In this document: positions 12,072 to 23,460 of the stretch, one piece after another | Numbering within the stretch: the stretch's first letter is position 1 | Layout: each line of letters opens with the position of its first letter | Assembly: GCA_015039365.1 (NCBI GenBank) | Contig: WION01000072.1 | Location: forward strand, 124,001 to 188,000 | Length of the DNA stretch: 64,000 nt | Reading direction: 5' to 3' | DNA from: Amanita rubescens | Lineage: Eukaryota; Basidiomycota; Agaricomycetes; Agaricales; Amanitaceae | The notes under the pieces: generated by a model | The model's input: only the letters and a program-made list of their open reading frames with translations | Told to the model about the DNA's origin: nothing | Databases searched by the model: none | Made by a program: the position numbers and the translations under genes

Positions 12072-12986
12072 CGCTGACGGTCAACCCCAGCGCTCACACC
12101 ATGTCGCCGACAATCGACTTCGCACCTTGCCATTTCTGAAGATCTGAACACTCCCAAGAGCTTGTAAGATTTGTAAGCCTGCTAACTTGGGAAGAAAATG
12201 CAACCCGTCATTGCCTCCCCCAAGTGCGCGGCGTTTAATTGCACGCAAAAGGTAAACATCCTCCCCAAAAGTCCTTCTCAGACCCTGAAACTAGCGTTTC
12301 GGAAGCACAACAACAAAGAGCTTAACTGCGCACGGCGGTTCGGATGGAGTGCGCAAAAAAGTAACAGGGATCCCAAAGTAGCATGCACTAGGATCAGGAC
12401 GATGTGTTAGAAGTACGCCGCGTGGCGATCTTCCGTAGGTCAAAGGTAATTTGGCACCATTAATACCCGATATAGCCCATTGGTTAGTGGAATGCGCCCG
12501 ATAGTGCGACGCTCGGGTTTTGGTGTGCAGATGGAGATCGTACGGATCTCATTCTCCATATTGACAGAGAACCCCTTCCGGTCTATTGTACTAATCAGGT
12601 TTTCGGTATTTTCTGCTTTGACCACTCCCGCCTTGCCAAACACAGCTTTCACTCTGACGCCTGCCATCCACGTCAAGCACTCAGCGCTCCCCCGGATCTC
12701 ACACGCCAAACCACCACCGCCTGCACCGCCTGCACCGGGTCCAGCGCTCACCATGCCAAGCGATCATCAAGGCCATCACTCCACTGTGGATTCGCACCGG
12801 GAAGCTTTTCGCCGTCCCTCAAGTCAGATCTTCGGATTCACGAAAATCAAATCGAATGCCATTTGCCGATCTGTCAGGTTATCACTTCACAACAAATAAA
12901 AGTTTAGAAGATTATAACTTCGTCAGAACTCCGCCGAGTCATTCCTCAAGCACATGATTCACATCGGGGGGAACGGATCCTCTAAT
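12072..12986. other. No recognised gene
   Basis: Overlapping ORFs on both strands at 12440-12900 (104 codons -, 139 codons +) are mirror images of a Pro/Ala-rich stretch and are not convincing. A tRNA-like string near 12475 was rejected. Confidence 0.35.
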
Positions 12987-12987
12987 T

Positions 12988-12997
12988 ATTTAAAAGG
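12988..12997 (+). promoter_or_regulatory. Possible TATA-like element
   Basis: The string tatttaaaag lies 33-42 bases before the ATG at 13030. The distance is short for a TATA box plus leader, so this is only a suggestion. Confidence 0.3.
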
Positions 12998-13029
12998 GCA
13001 TGAGCGTACTAGGATGAATCAACTTCAAA

Positions 13030-13552
13030 ATGACTTCCACTCCCTCCCAAGTCGATCCAGTTTACCAGGTATGCATACCCACACCGTTGTTTGAGTTTCA
13101 GTTGTCATTTTCTAGTAGGCGCTCTCTGGGAGTGACAGTAACAAGAGTAGCAACCAGGACGACCGAGAGGAGAACTTGCGTTCAAAGGCGTGGTCTGCCT
13201 ACTTGTCACTAATCGTGCATGCCGCTTCAAAGGAGATGGGAGTCCCGGAGGCCATGATTATTGCAAAGTGGATAGAAGAAAGAGGACTTGAAGCTTCGAT
13301 AAGGGAAAATGTCGTGCATAAAGGAGAGGCTATTCACGCTCAAAGTGAGTATGGGGCTCTTAATTAATCCATACTAACCAATGTGGTAACTTTTGCAAAG
13401 TTGAAAGAGCTACTGAGAGAGTGGAATTACGCAAGAAAGTGGAAGGTTTAGAAGCACTCGTAGACGACTTGGGCAAAAAGGTGGAGCAATTGATAGAGGT
13501 TTTCCGGTCCGCGGCGTCATCTACCATTGATACTTCCGAGTTGCAGATGTGA
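13030..13552 (+). CDS. Small three-exon protein with C-terminal coiled coil
   Basis: Splicing 13030-13068, 13119-13344 and 13401-13552 (introns of 50 and 56 nt with GT..AG ends) gives an open frame of 138 residues from ATG to TGA, with phases that fit exactly. The N-terminus is Ser/Asp-rich and probably disordered. The middle (KAWSAYLSLIVHAASKEM, then IIAKWIEERGL) looks like amphipathic helices. The last 50 residues (ERVELRKKVEGLEALVDDLG, then KKVEQLIEVF) have hydrophobic residues spaced as in a coiled coil. No domain recognised. It is the only intact, clearly spliced gene in the first 13.6 kb, so it may be a genuine host gene or a transposon passenger. Confidence 0.7.
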
Positions 13553-13881
13553 CTTGCAGTATCAGTCTATCAGACGAGTGTATAAATATTGACGCTGCTA
13601 GTTTATGTCACCGTATACGGCTATTATATTGATTTGGCACACCAATCTAGTATACGGCCAAGGTCGCCGATTTGTGCACCTGCCAGCGCACTAGTACTTT
13701 TCTCGTGGAACGGGCGAAATTATTATTGTATCTGAGACAGCGCAGAAATAAAGACGACGAGATAGCCAAAAAGCAACGCGCTGCGAGGCGGCGCGTCCTA
13801 TGAAATAGACTCGAGCGAGTGATGGCTAGAAAGGGCTTCAAGTTTGAGTCGAAATATGGGAGCTGAGCGAGAGAAGAGGGA

Positions 13882-14671
13882 TTAACGTTGAGCGTCAAGT
13901 GCAGCGTCCATGAGGAAAGGGTTCCGGCGAATGTAAACTTGAAAAGATTCGGAAGCCCACCGACCTGCTGCTTGAATGATTGGGAGGGGAGTACCATGCA
14001 AAACTAAATCTGTTGCTCCTCCTGCACGAAGGGAGTGTCCTCCGAAAGATGGATCACAAACGGAGTGTAAACAGCGCAAAAACCAGGAACGCGTCGGGGA
14101 GAAGCCATTGGATCGAAGCCAGAGTTGGGCATGAAACGGAAAGAGTAGGTCGCGGGCAAGCAGGTACTGTTCGTTTCGTTGAGTGATAATGATGATGTTT
14201 CCTTCGAAAAACCTGTCAGCTTTGTGTGCAGGCAAGAGGAAGCTGAAAGCGGAGGTTGAAGTTTCGGCAGTGCCACGAGAGATGACACGACGATAAGAAT
14301 GGTGCTGCTTGCTATCAAGAACAGTTATTTCACCAAGGCGAAGTAAACCAAGAAATCTGACCAGCAAGAGTTCTCGTGACCAATGGATGATTGCGAGCAG
14401 CACGGACATCAGGGAAGTGTGGTTCGAGAATATGAACAAGACCAGATAGGTAGGCATTGACGCTGTCAGGTTTAATGTGGGAGCACTGCCACGTAACGTA
14501 TGGGGAAAGGGTGTCAGGTGTTGGGTTGTAAGAAGTGACGGCAGAAGTGTAAGCGTCGACGGTACCATCCGCAAGACACATACTAAGTGCGATAAAATGT
14601 TCGCGAAGCAAACGCTCCAGAGTCCACGGCACGCGTTGAGGCTGCCGTGAACTGGAGGATAGGTTTAACAT
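13882..14671 (-). pseudogene. Tyrosine recombinase of the DIRS-like element
   Basis: The N-terminal core-binding part (TPDTLSPYVTWQCSHIKPDS, VNAYLSGLVHILEPHFPDVR, LVTRTLAG) lies in one frame and the catalytic domain in another, so a frameshift or small deletion separates them near 14340-14400. The catalytic part carries the expected residues: R in GLLRLGEI, K in PAHKAD, HSLR (H-x-x-R) in GGHSLRAGGA, W in AGRWAS and Y in QVYIRRNP. Such enzymes integrate circular retroelement DNA. It ends at a TGA near 13882. Confidence 0.85.
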
Positions 14672-15241
14672 GGTGATGCCCCCATCGTTTGGCGTGAGGG
14701 TGAAAGTAGAGTTGGCGGAACTTCGTGAAAGTCAAGTTGCAGATCCTGGAAGCGTTCGTGGATAGGACCGAAATGAGCGCGCGAGAGGGCATCAGCGATG
14801 ATGTTTTCAACACCAGGTACTGTAAGCACTTGCACACGGAAAGGTTTTTGAATGAGAATGTCGACAGCAACCATCAGGATTGGGTTATATAGAGGAACAC
14901 TAGAGTAAAGACGATTGAATAAAGAGACAGTGTTCTCATTGTCGGTGAATATAACGATGTTGCCAGCTAATTGGTGGCGATGAGCGATGTGAATAGCCCA
15001 GCAAACGCAAAGGGCTTCGAGGAAGAAAATATTGCCATCAGGGGCAGAGCGCGGGGTTTGCGCAGCAAACCAGCAAAACCAGTGTTTGTAACGGGTAGAA
15101 GTAGCATCCTAAACCAGTAAGAGATGCGTCACAGAAAAAGACATAATCAGCGTCGGCTGGTCGCCATGTTATGGATTCATCACGACTTTGCTGAACGTGG
15201 TGAGAAAACCAGTTAAGTTCCGAACGAATGGTTTGGTTCAC
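14665..15241 (-). pseudogene. RNase H domain of the DIRS-like element
   Basis: The domain starts at NQTIRSELNWFSHHVQQ, passes DYVFFCDASLTGLG, where a frameshift intervenes, then reads FLEALCVCWAIHIAHRHQL and IFTDNENTVSLFNRL, ending in IADALSRAHF. The acidic residues of RNase H (D in CDAS, E in LEAL, D in FTDN) are visible. The IADALSR ending is typical of retroelement RNase H. The normal role would be degrading the RNA strand during reverse transcription. The frameshift after TGLG and missing reverse transcriptase make it nonfunctional. Confidence 0.8.
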
Positions 15242-15269
15242 GTAAATGAGTGCTTCTGTGGCTTGGACT

Positions 15270-15472
15270 GCTATATATTAAAACCATGGAAGGCAGATTA
15301 CACGACTCCCAATGAATGCCGCCCAATCTCTCTCTCAGAAGGATATGCCCGACTGCTGAATGCATGCATAGCGGAGGACTTGTCGAACCAATGCGAAGCT
15401 CTAGGCCTTTTGCCTAAGTGTCAGTTTGGGGCCAAACCGGGAGCATCAGGAAAAACGTCGTTGTCCATTTAG
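15270..15472 (+). mobile_element. LINE reverse-transcriptase fragment
   Basis: The frame reads ILKPWKADYTTPNECRPISL, ARLLNACIAEDLS, LLPKCQFGAKPGASGKTSL and then a TAG. The RPISL and LP..QFG.+PG.S patterns are typical of non-LTR retrotransposon reverse transcriptases, N-terminal to the catalytic DD. Only about 65 residues remain. It lies against the truncated end of the DIRS-like relic. Confidence 0.75.
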
Positions 15473-15869
15473 ACCCAATAATCTCTACTTACATCTAATG
15501 TGACTAATAATGTCTAGCCCAGATATTCGAGTCTAATTTACTAATAAACCATACAATGTTTTGTCCAATCCGCTTAGTTAAAGAGAATATAGGTGGGATA
15601 TTAGTACAAGGAAATGACCAGTACTGTATCACTAGTACTTAAGTCCTGAGGTATCGTATGACCGACCAGGGAGGGCACACGTTGATATGCAGATGTCGAT
15701 CGCTGCGGCGGGGAGTGGCCATACTAGTGCTGCGGTTTGCGATACGCAATGGGGAGATGTGGTTCATGTTCATATCGCCATCTGCATCGTCTTTTCGTTC
15801 TTGATGGTAGTACTCTCGGATTTACCACTGTGAACATGTTACATGGACGACGTTCTAAGGTGAAACAAA
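15473..15869. other. No recognised gene
   Basis: AT-rich sequence at 15473-15660 without ORFs, then sequence 3' to the Hsp70 relic in which nothing further of Hsp70 is readable. Confidence 0.4.
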
Positions 15870-16858
<989 letters not shown>

Positions 16859-16871
16859 GTGAGGGGAATCC

Positions 16872-17035
16872 CATCTACAAAACGGCTCGAACATGGATCA
16901 GTGGCTGTGCCCCTGGCCAGGCCAGTTCCAGGCTCTGCCCCGCCTGGCAAGGGTGTTCCCAGCCTCGCATCCGCCTGGCAAGGCTTGTAGCAGGCTGGCA
17001 GCTGGCACCATGGCATCGGGAGGTAGTAGCGCCCA
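16872..17035 (+). repeat. Left terminal/subterminal repeats of the Plavaka element
   Basis: 15 bp identical to the right end in inverted orientation, then cctggccagg and repeated gcctggcaaggg / cagcctcgca motifs. Subterminal repeats of this kind are where transposase proteins bind in CACTA-like elements; that role is inferred. Confidence 0.8.
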
Positions 17036-17169
17036 ATTACAATTATAGTAATTCCGAGTCGTATATACATGTATCTCGACGCTTGTACTTCAAGTTACTG
17101 TTAATAATAACTACGTATGTGGGTCGCTTTTTGAATGAAACCAATACCTGGCCGCAAGCCAAATGTCGT

Positions 17170-20100
17170 TCATAGTGCATCATAGCCAACGTCCTCGTCC
17201 TCGTCGTGGTCCTCGCCATCCTCAGGACCCAAAGATTCTTCTTCATTCATTTCTGTCTCTTGCTCGTTCTCGTTGTCTTCGTCGGCTCCATTCTCGTTGT
17301 CTTCGTCACCTCCGAGTCCATCCTCGTCGTCTTCGGCTTGTCCCATTGTTTCTTCATCACCGGGTTCCATGTCTTCATCTTCAATGTTTTCTGATACGAG
17401 CACTTCAGATGGATGGCGGTCTTGGAGACATTGATCTGTTGCCTCTCGAGTTGACTTGTGTCCAACGCCTCCGCCACGAAACCTCATAAACATATCTCGA
17501 TCAACGAATCTATTCAATACGATTAGGCAGGGTAACCGGATGTTTAACAGTACGCACGGGTTTATATAGAACTGGCGCCATTCAGAACAATCAAGCTCTG
17601 CAGGGCGAGTAACCGGACCGGAGAGATATTCCGTGGTTCGTCCAAGTTCAAAGGCGGGGATGAGATGTACACTGCGGATGACAAGGGCTGGATCCAGGAA
17701 ACCGTAGGCGGCTGGATCTTGGCTTTCGATGAATCCAACGCGGTGAAGGCGGCGGGTTTTCCAGCCTGCTCGGTGATCCAAATCGCGTCCGTACCAGCGG
17801 ACCCAAAGGAAATCCATCCGCTTCGGCGGGGAACTGTCTCCACGCCGAAGCACATTTGTGTGGAAAATCCCCACTACCCTTGCATACCAGTAAGGGTGAG
17901 GGTTCGTTCCATCATCGTCTTCGTGGGCTGCCACCATGATGTCCGCGTGGGTCCTAGGATTCACAGAATCTTGATCGCGCCTAAGGTCGTAGGTAGTATA
18001 ATTGACACGTAAAACTTTGTGTCGATATATTGCCTCTTTCTCCAAAACGAGAGAGCATCGCTCTTCATCGCTGAAGACATGCTCATCGCCATCAAACAGT
18101 TCAAGGCCTTTCAGGCGGGCTAGCAGATGATCCAACAGCTTTATATACCAGCCCTGATATAATATTTGTCAACATGTGAAGTCGGAAGCGATGTAAATCA
18201 GTTACCTTGTATACAAAATCTTGTTCCAATTCCTCGTCTGGCCATTCATAAATGTTTAGCTTATACTTCGTAGAATTTCCGATATGATAATGGGTGCAAG
18301 GGTCCGTATAGGGGAGCTTCTCTTCATCATCGAAGAGAAGCATGGGTCCTTTCCGCACTTTCCGCTTCCTCCGTTGCTGGCTAGTACTAGCGGAGTTCGG
18401 GTCTGCGTTCGTGTTTGCCTCTACCGCTTTGTTATGTTCATCAATATTGCGAAGGATACGCTCGCGATGATGAAGCTTGGTGATGCTCCTTGTCGCTCGC
18501 GATTTAGAAGCGCGCTGATAATACGTCTTGACTTTTTTATGCTGAGTTTCCCCCTAAACACGGTTGTAAGTATGGTTTACGTCAACAGAGCATGGTATGA
18601 CCCACCACCTGGCTCGTATATCCATCAGTGGTGCCGAACATCCGTATTGTATTGACATAATCGCCGAGTGCATGCAGTTTGTACGTTGACAGGTTGAACT
18701 TCTTCTCGCGCTTTCCTCCGGCCGACGGCCTCGTTGATGATCCTCTCGATGCCGCTGGTGGCAGATTTGCACGTAGAGCTGCTTCCCGTCGACCTCGTGC
18801 AGCTTCTTCCGATGGTAGCTCCTTAGTGATATAGGCATCGCATGTTACCTTTTTGAACTCTCGCAATGCATTTCCTAGTCTTTTTGTAGACGCTCCAAGT
18901 GCCTTCAAAGTTGTCTCAGTGTGAAGGCGTAGTTTTGCAAGAGCGTGCCACGTTGCCAGTTCATAAAGCAGATCGAGGATGATTCGATGATGAGGCGCTG
19001 GCAGAAGGCCATCGAAGACCGGAATAGCGCACTTGCGGTTGTCTATGAATCAAAGCTCAATGTCAAACAAAGCAAGACCTACTTGTAGTAAGTCTTCATA
19101 GTCACGGGCTGCTAATTTCTTCATAGCTGATGCGTTTGAGCCAAAGCGTCGGATCGTCCCACGACCAAACGTAGGAACCTCTCTGTATCTGCTGATTTTT
19201 TAGGTTTGATGGGGTGCAAATATGTGGGAGCGTACCTCTTGTTCAGATTTTGAATTGAATCGTTCCCGTTTGCATGGAGAATTCGCATTAAATGAATAAA
19301 CGTGGCCTTCCAAACGCCTAACTCAAATTCGTGCAGAAGATCTGGTACGAACATGTCGTAATGGTTGAAGCCATATTCGTAGAAACGAGTAGAGAAGGCG
19401 CTCTACAAGACTCGTCAAAATCAATGCCTGTTTGTTGACTCTGACTTACCCGAACGGCCGTCAAGCTCTTATCTCCCGTGGCAAGTTGTATATAATTGCT
19501 ATTGAAGGAATCCCCACTTTCGAAGATGGCGCTCCGAGCCCCGGCGATTCTAACCTGTGTCGAGATATCATCAACTCGAGCTTGTTTCGAGCGATTAACG
19601 TTATCCCTTTTCTTTCCTATCTCGGATATATCGTCTTTGAGAACCAGACAGCGGGGGCAGGGGCATTTGGCGAGATATCGGATACATGCAAGTAGAACTC
19701 TGAGACCATCAGTTCCCCTTTATCATAAGAATAATTAACATGTGCGTACTTTTCAGGATAATCAGCTGAGTAAGTGAACAGGCGCGGGAACACAAGTCGT
19801 CGAATCCCATCATAGAAAACGTAGTCAAAACCGTGGACATATGCATGCATGAACTCTTCATCGAGTATCAAGAGCCAAATCAAGTGGATCAATTCTCGCT
19901 TGCAGTGAGTCGTGACTTCCGAGGTCGCAGAAACGCCGAAAACCTGTCTGTAAAAGTCCTGAAACGTGTCTGGTAACTGGAGCGAACATTAGACGGCAAT
20001 AAATGTACTAGTACTAATGGCATTACCTTGGGAATATATGCCAAGTGCTGCGCAGCCAATAAAGCCGTTTTACTGCGTATATATTTTGACTGATTCCCGA

Positions 20101-20203
20101 CAAACATGTAGATTGGCCATAAGGACGCCGTCCCGAAACTAGCCAGGTGCGTTGAATCTGACCACAGCATCAATCCCACTATGACTGCTTGCATACGAGG
20201 CAT
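17170..20203 (-). CDS. Plavaka-type transposase, 5'-truncated
   Basis: Eight introns of about 40-55 nt can be removed at GT..AG sites to give one open frame of roughly 870 residues without stops. Landmarks in order: MLWSDSTHLASFGTASLWPI, FGVSATSEV, LIWLLILDEEFMHAYVHGFD, PRLFTYSADYPEK, ACIRYLAKCPCPRCLVLK, TRFYEYGFNHYDMFVPDLLH, EFELGVWKATFIHLMRIL, KRYREVPTFGRGTIRRFG, CAIPVFDGLLPAPHH, LYELATWHALAKLRLHTETT, FNLSTYKLHALGDYV, HADIMVAAHEDDDG, HPYWYARVVGIFH, VHLIPAFELGR, FVDRDMFMRFRGGGVGH, then a long Asp/Glu tail. These match the Plavaka/KDZ-related transposases of mushrooms, which would cut and paste the element. The N-terminal region usual in the family (zinc finger and several hundred residues) is absent: homology begins at the ATG at 20203, exactly where the divergent DUF6698 gene begins. 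Possibly still translated, but probably not a complete transposase. Confidence 0.85.
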
Positions 20204-21305
20204 GACACTGGACAGAACATAGACAACGGCCTACTGCGTGGTAAACTTTTACTCAGGGTACGTAGTACAATCATTACTCCCCTTGACGACCGTTTCTGAC
20301 AAAGCCATACTAGGTATATCGACACCTGTTTACCGGTTATGCGACTGCGTTGCTCGGACCAGACCACGTCAGTGCCCGCCCAACAAAAAGGCAAATGTTC
20401 CGACAAAATGGGTGTGATGCACATACTATCGCATATGCAGCAGTACAGGTAATACTTCGTAAGATATTGTGTTTCAACTTGAACTAACTTGAAGATACTA
20501 TTAGACGTACTTTACCCTGTCCTCGGCTAATGAATGGACCGTGAAAATATGTGGTTTTGACCTGTCAGTACTTTACAACCAGATTATCAGACTACTCGGC
20601 AAACCGGACGAGCCTTGGGTCGTGGAAATCTTAGCTTGGTGGAATCGGTAAGTGCCTCCCTATTTTAGCAATAGCTACTAAAGGAGCTATAGTCATGTTG
20701 GGATCTACCGTGAACCTGAATTGCAGAACGTATCCGGGAGCGATACGGAGTCCGATCCTGGACCAGATCCAATATACGCCATCGAGATCCAGCGCGAGCG
20801 TCGTCGTCGTGAACTTGAAGAACTTGAAGCAACCAACAACAACCACGAAGACATTCCCATCGATCCCGAGCTTCTTCAAAACGAACGTCGTCGTGAACTT
20901 GAAGAACTTGAAGCAGCAAGCAACAACCAAGACGTTCGTCACGTTCCCATCGACCCCCAGCTTCTTCAAAATGAAAATCAGCCGTGCCCGCCGGATCAAC
21001 CAGCCAGTACCAGCAACCAGGATGGCTATGACCATCAACCTCAAAATGCGCCCATCAATGGTCAAGATCAAGTGCCAGACGAAGGTGGATGCGACACTGG
21101 GAATCAAGTCACACCGCCATCTTCACCCCTAACGGACCTAGACAGAAACCGGCCAGGAGCAAGGAGCAGTGCGAGTGGATTGAGGGCAACCGGGGCCCAT
21201 CAAAAGCGCCAAGCAGGCTCTGACAGCACAGGGTCGACGCAGAGCAAAAAACCAAAAGCGGTTCCCGTCAACACTGTCCGCCGCAGCCAGAGGAGAAGGA
21301 GCTGA
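20204..21305 (+). CDS. DUF6698-domain protein, 5'-truncated, inside the Plavaka element
   Basis: Four exons (about 20204-20257, 20314-20448, 20505-20647, 20693-21305; introns 56, 56 and 45 nt) join in frame to a TGA at 21303-21305, about 314 residues. The order NGLLRGKLLLRVYRHLFTG, HTIAYAAVQTYFTLSSANEW, FDLSVLYNQIIRLL, WVVEILAWWNR is what I know as DUF6698, a domain largely confined to Agaricomycetes and without known function. The rest is low-complexity: two copies of RRRELEELEA...VPIDP.LLQNE, then a Ser/Pro/Gln-rich stretch and a basic end (RRSQRRRS). The N-terminal third of DUF6698 is missing. Its position between the inverted repeats suggests it belongs to the transposon. Confidence 0.78.
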
Positions 21306-21436
21306 AAAGGTAAATGGTACTATTACCTTCTTACGGGTTTCTGAACTAACTTCTCTCAGTAGCGCATTCGTATTATCTAGTTGAAATTTATATGATATAA
21401 AAAATATACAATATATTTATTTATTATAAAAAACGA

Positions 21437-21647
21437 GTGATCCCATAGTTCCAGGACAAGCCTTGAGACAGCCTCGTAAGGCATGCCCCAGGCTCGGGTA
21501 CCCATGACAAGGGTATGCCAGGCTTGTAGGTTTCCCAAGGCCTTGAAAGCCTCCCGAGACTTTCAAGCCATGGGCGAAATTCCGAGCCTTGGCGATGCCT
21601 TCCCAGGCCTTGGGGGACCTGGCCAGGCACGTGCCGTTTTGTAGATG
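21437..21647 (-). repeat. Right terminal/subterminal repeats of the Plavaka element
   Basis: Read on the minus strand it starts catctacaaaacggcacg and continues into cctggccagg and imperfect repeats of caaggcctgg / gaggctttcaagg. It mirrors the left end. Confidence 0.78.
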
Positions 21648-21810
21648 CCGAAAAAATCTCAAGTCCACTATTTGCTTCTGTTTCAGTATTTGTCACGTGA
21701 GATGTTCAAGTTGCTTGCACGCTCTCTAGTCTCAGGCTCTCAGCTTTCCCCCATCCCCCACTGTGCGACGAGGTAAATGACTTCACTGTTCATCCCACCC
21801 TGACTCACAT

Positions 21811-22596
21811 TTGCTCCGCACAACCAGACCTCGAATAAGACGTGCCCAGAGAGCGCACCGTGACTGCGCTGTGACTCGGAAACTTCAAGTTGAATGTTCG
21901 CCCTTTCCTTTTGGCCCTCGTTCTCTCGCTGACAACATTAAGCATATCAGACCATCCAGTTTTGAGTTATGCCACTGTGTGACGGTGTGTGGCGGTCAAG
22001 CTTATGGAAGGGACATGTCGCAAGCTCTAGTCTCTCGGACGTTAGGCCAGGCAACATCTGTAGAGGAGCTGACACCATCTACTTCAATCGACCCTGCCAT
22101 GTCCAGTACTGCTACGAATATCACCAACCTTGTCATGGGTCTCAATCCCACGACCTCTACTCAGCCTGCCAAAGCCGAAGGTAATTCTCCGATGCGCGGG
22201 TGGAGAGCTCGCGGCGCATTCAACGAGAATTTTATCCGCCCGACCGGTCAAAGTGATTCTCCCAACGGCACTCGCAGCAGATGCCCTCTAGCTTCCAGCC
22301 TCAGTTCTATGGTGTACGGGCACCTCACCAGAGACCTAGGAAACGCGCAGACCCCTTCTCATCCGGAAGACGATACCCTCAACCCTTGCCGGCGTCACTC
22401 AAAACCCGGCGATCCGTCGGCACCAGGACGTCCAAAACGTCTCGGACGAGTGGCACCATCCAGGAACCGGTCACGGTGCACGCGGTACCTACACCCTTAC
22501 TAAGTGCGCGCGCTAGAAAGCAACTTCCACCCACCAGCGAATTACCTACGGCACCAGTGACCAAGAAGCCGTCCAAGTGGCTTTGGCAAGGCTAGC
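21811..22596 (+). CDS. Hypothetical basic, Ser/Thr/Pro-rich frame(s)
   Basis: A 230-codon frame (21811-22503) overlaps a 104-codon frame (22281-22595) that ends SKWLWQG. The first contains MSSTATNITNLVMGLNP from an internal ATG near 22099, and a splice between the two frames would give a basic, disordered protein. I cannot fix the structure and recognise no domain. It lies just outside the Plavaka element. Confidence 0.22.
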
Positions 22597-23356
22597 GCGG
22601 TCGCGCAGTCGATTCCTCGGGGAGATATGAACATAGCAATTATGTTCCATGCGCGGTGTCACCTGTTTGTGGTTGCCGTACCCGAGGCCCCGAAATGGAT
22701 AGCAAGCGTATCATGGCTTGGTTGAAATATATTCCACTACGTTCTCTCGAGATCCCGAGGAAGGGTGAGGCTGCTTGCGGGCGGTCTTGGACCTGGTGAG
22801 CGTAAAACACTCGCCAAATGCTTTGTATTAACAACACCCTCGCACACCACTGCCACGCCATCAGCCTACAACAAGATCCGCGTTAAATAATACTTGTTCA
22901 TAATCGAGCACTCCATCACTGGTGTCGGCAGGTAACCCACTTAACCCATCAACCCACTGTAAATGATATGGGTAAGCGTAGCACGTTAGTAATGCATACA
23001 CTAGTACTATATTATAGTCTAGATACCCTCTTTAATAGTAATATACATGGTTTATTCTGAATTCATTGTGGATTTGAGTGATCTTGAGGCAGAAATGCCA
23101 ATACTATTCTGTAAAATCTCGTATAATATGGTTCTTTTATTGCTGATTAGGCATAACTTAGACAAAAATATAGGTGAACTAATCTAATCCTGGCGTAATT
23201 AGATCAAATTCTGTCTATATACATATAATTGGAGCTAAACAGAGTTCTCCGTTTTTCCTGATGAGTCCGGGACCGAGCGACAACCGACGCAGTTCATCTT
23301 TTGGTGGCAACGGTGAAGGAGGCGTGGAGGAAGAACTTGGTGGTCTGAGCGCTCTT
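22597..23356. other. No recognised gene
   Basis: Mostly AT-rich sequence (22890-23230) with no ORF of interest. Confidence 0.4.
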
Positions 23357-23460
23357 CCTTGATCAAAGGAGCTTTCCCTAGTGTCGACATCGACGTGCTG
23401 CTTCATGAATTGAAGAAGAAGGGGGTCCCCCAAGAGTATATTGGTTGGATTAGGCGAACT
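23357..23460 (+). mobile_element. LINE reverse-transcriptase fragment (catalytic motif A region)
   Basis: The frame reads LIKGAFPSVDIDVLLHELKK, KGVPQEYIGWIRR, matching the D.KGAFPSVD..L...L...GVP..Y..W pattern of non-LTR reverse transcriptases in mushrooms. The first Asp is replaced by Leu. It is about 33 residues long and is lost in both directions. It may come from the same family as 15270-15472. Confidence 0.7.

Larger units (their letters stand above)
13880..15245 (-). mobile_element. DIRS-like retrotransposon 3' half (RNase H, tyrosine recombinase)
   Basis: On the minus strand an RNase H domain (15241 to about 14665) is followed by a tyrosine recombinase (about 14671-13882), the order expected for tyrosine-recombinase retrotransposons of the DIRS group. 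No reverse transcriptase is visible upstream: the homology stops near 15245, where an oppositely oriented LINE fragment begins within about 25 bp. No terminal repeats could be defined. The element is therefore a 5'-truncated relic. Confidence 0.8.
16872..21647. mobile_element. Plavaka-type DNA transposon with terminal inverted repeats (4.8 kb)
   Basis: The left end (16872, +) and right end (21647, read on -) both begin catctacaaaacggc, followed at both by a conserved cctggccagg and GC-rich subterminal repeats built on aagcct/caaggc motifs. Between them lie a Plavaka-family transposase (-) and a DUF6698 gene (+), facing away from each other. CC flanks both ends, which would fit a 2-bp target duplication but is weak evidence. 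Both genes lack their 5' parts, with a sharp junction at 20203/20204, so the element is probably an internal deletion derivative. A second left end of the same family is at 34559. Confidence 0.8.

Noticed and set aside
12466..12545. tRNA-like string (ttggttagtgg ... gcgcccgatag)
   Set aside because: No proper B box (ggttcgaatcc) and no acceptor stem pairing could be found.
17163..17489. Plus-strand ORFs rich in Arg, Leu and His
   Set aside because: They are antisense to the acidic tail of the Plavaka transposase.
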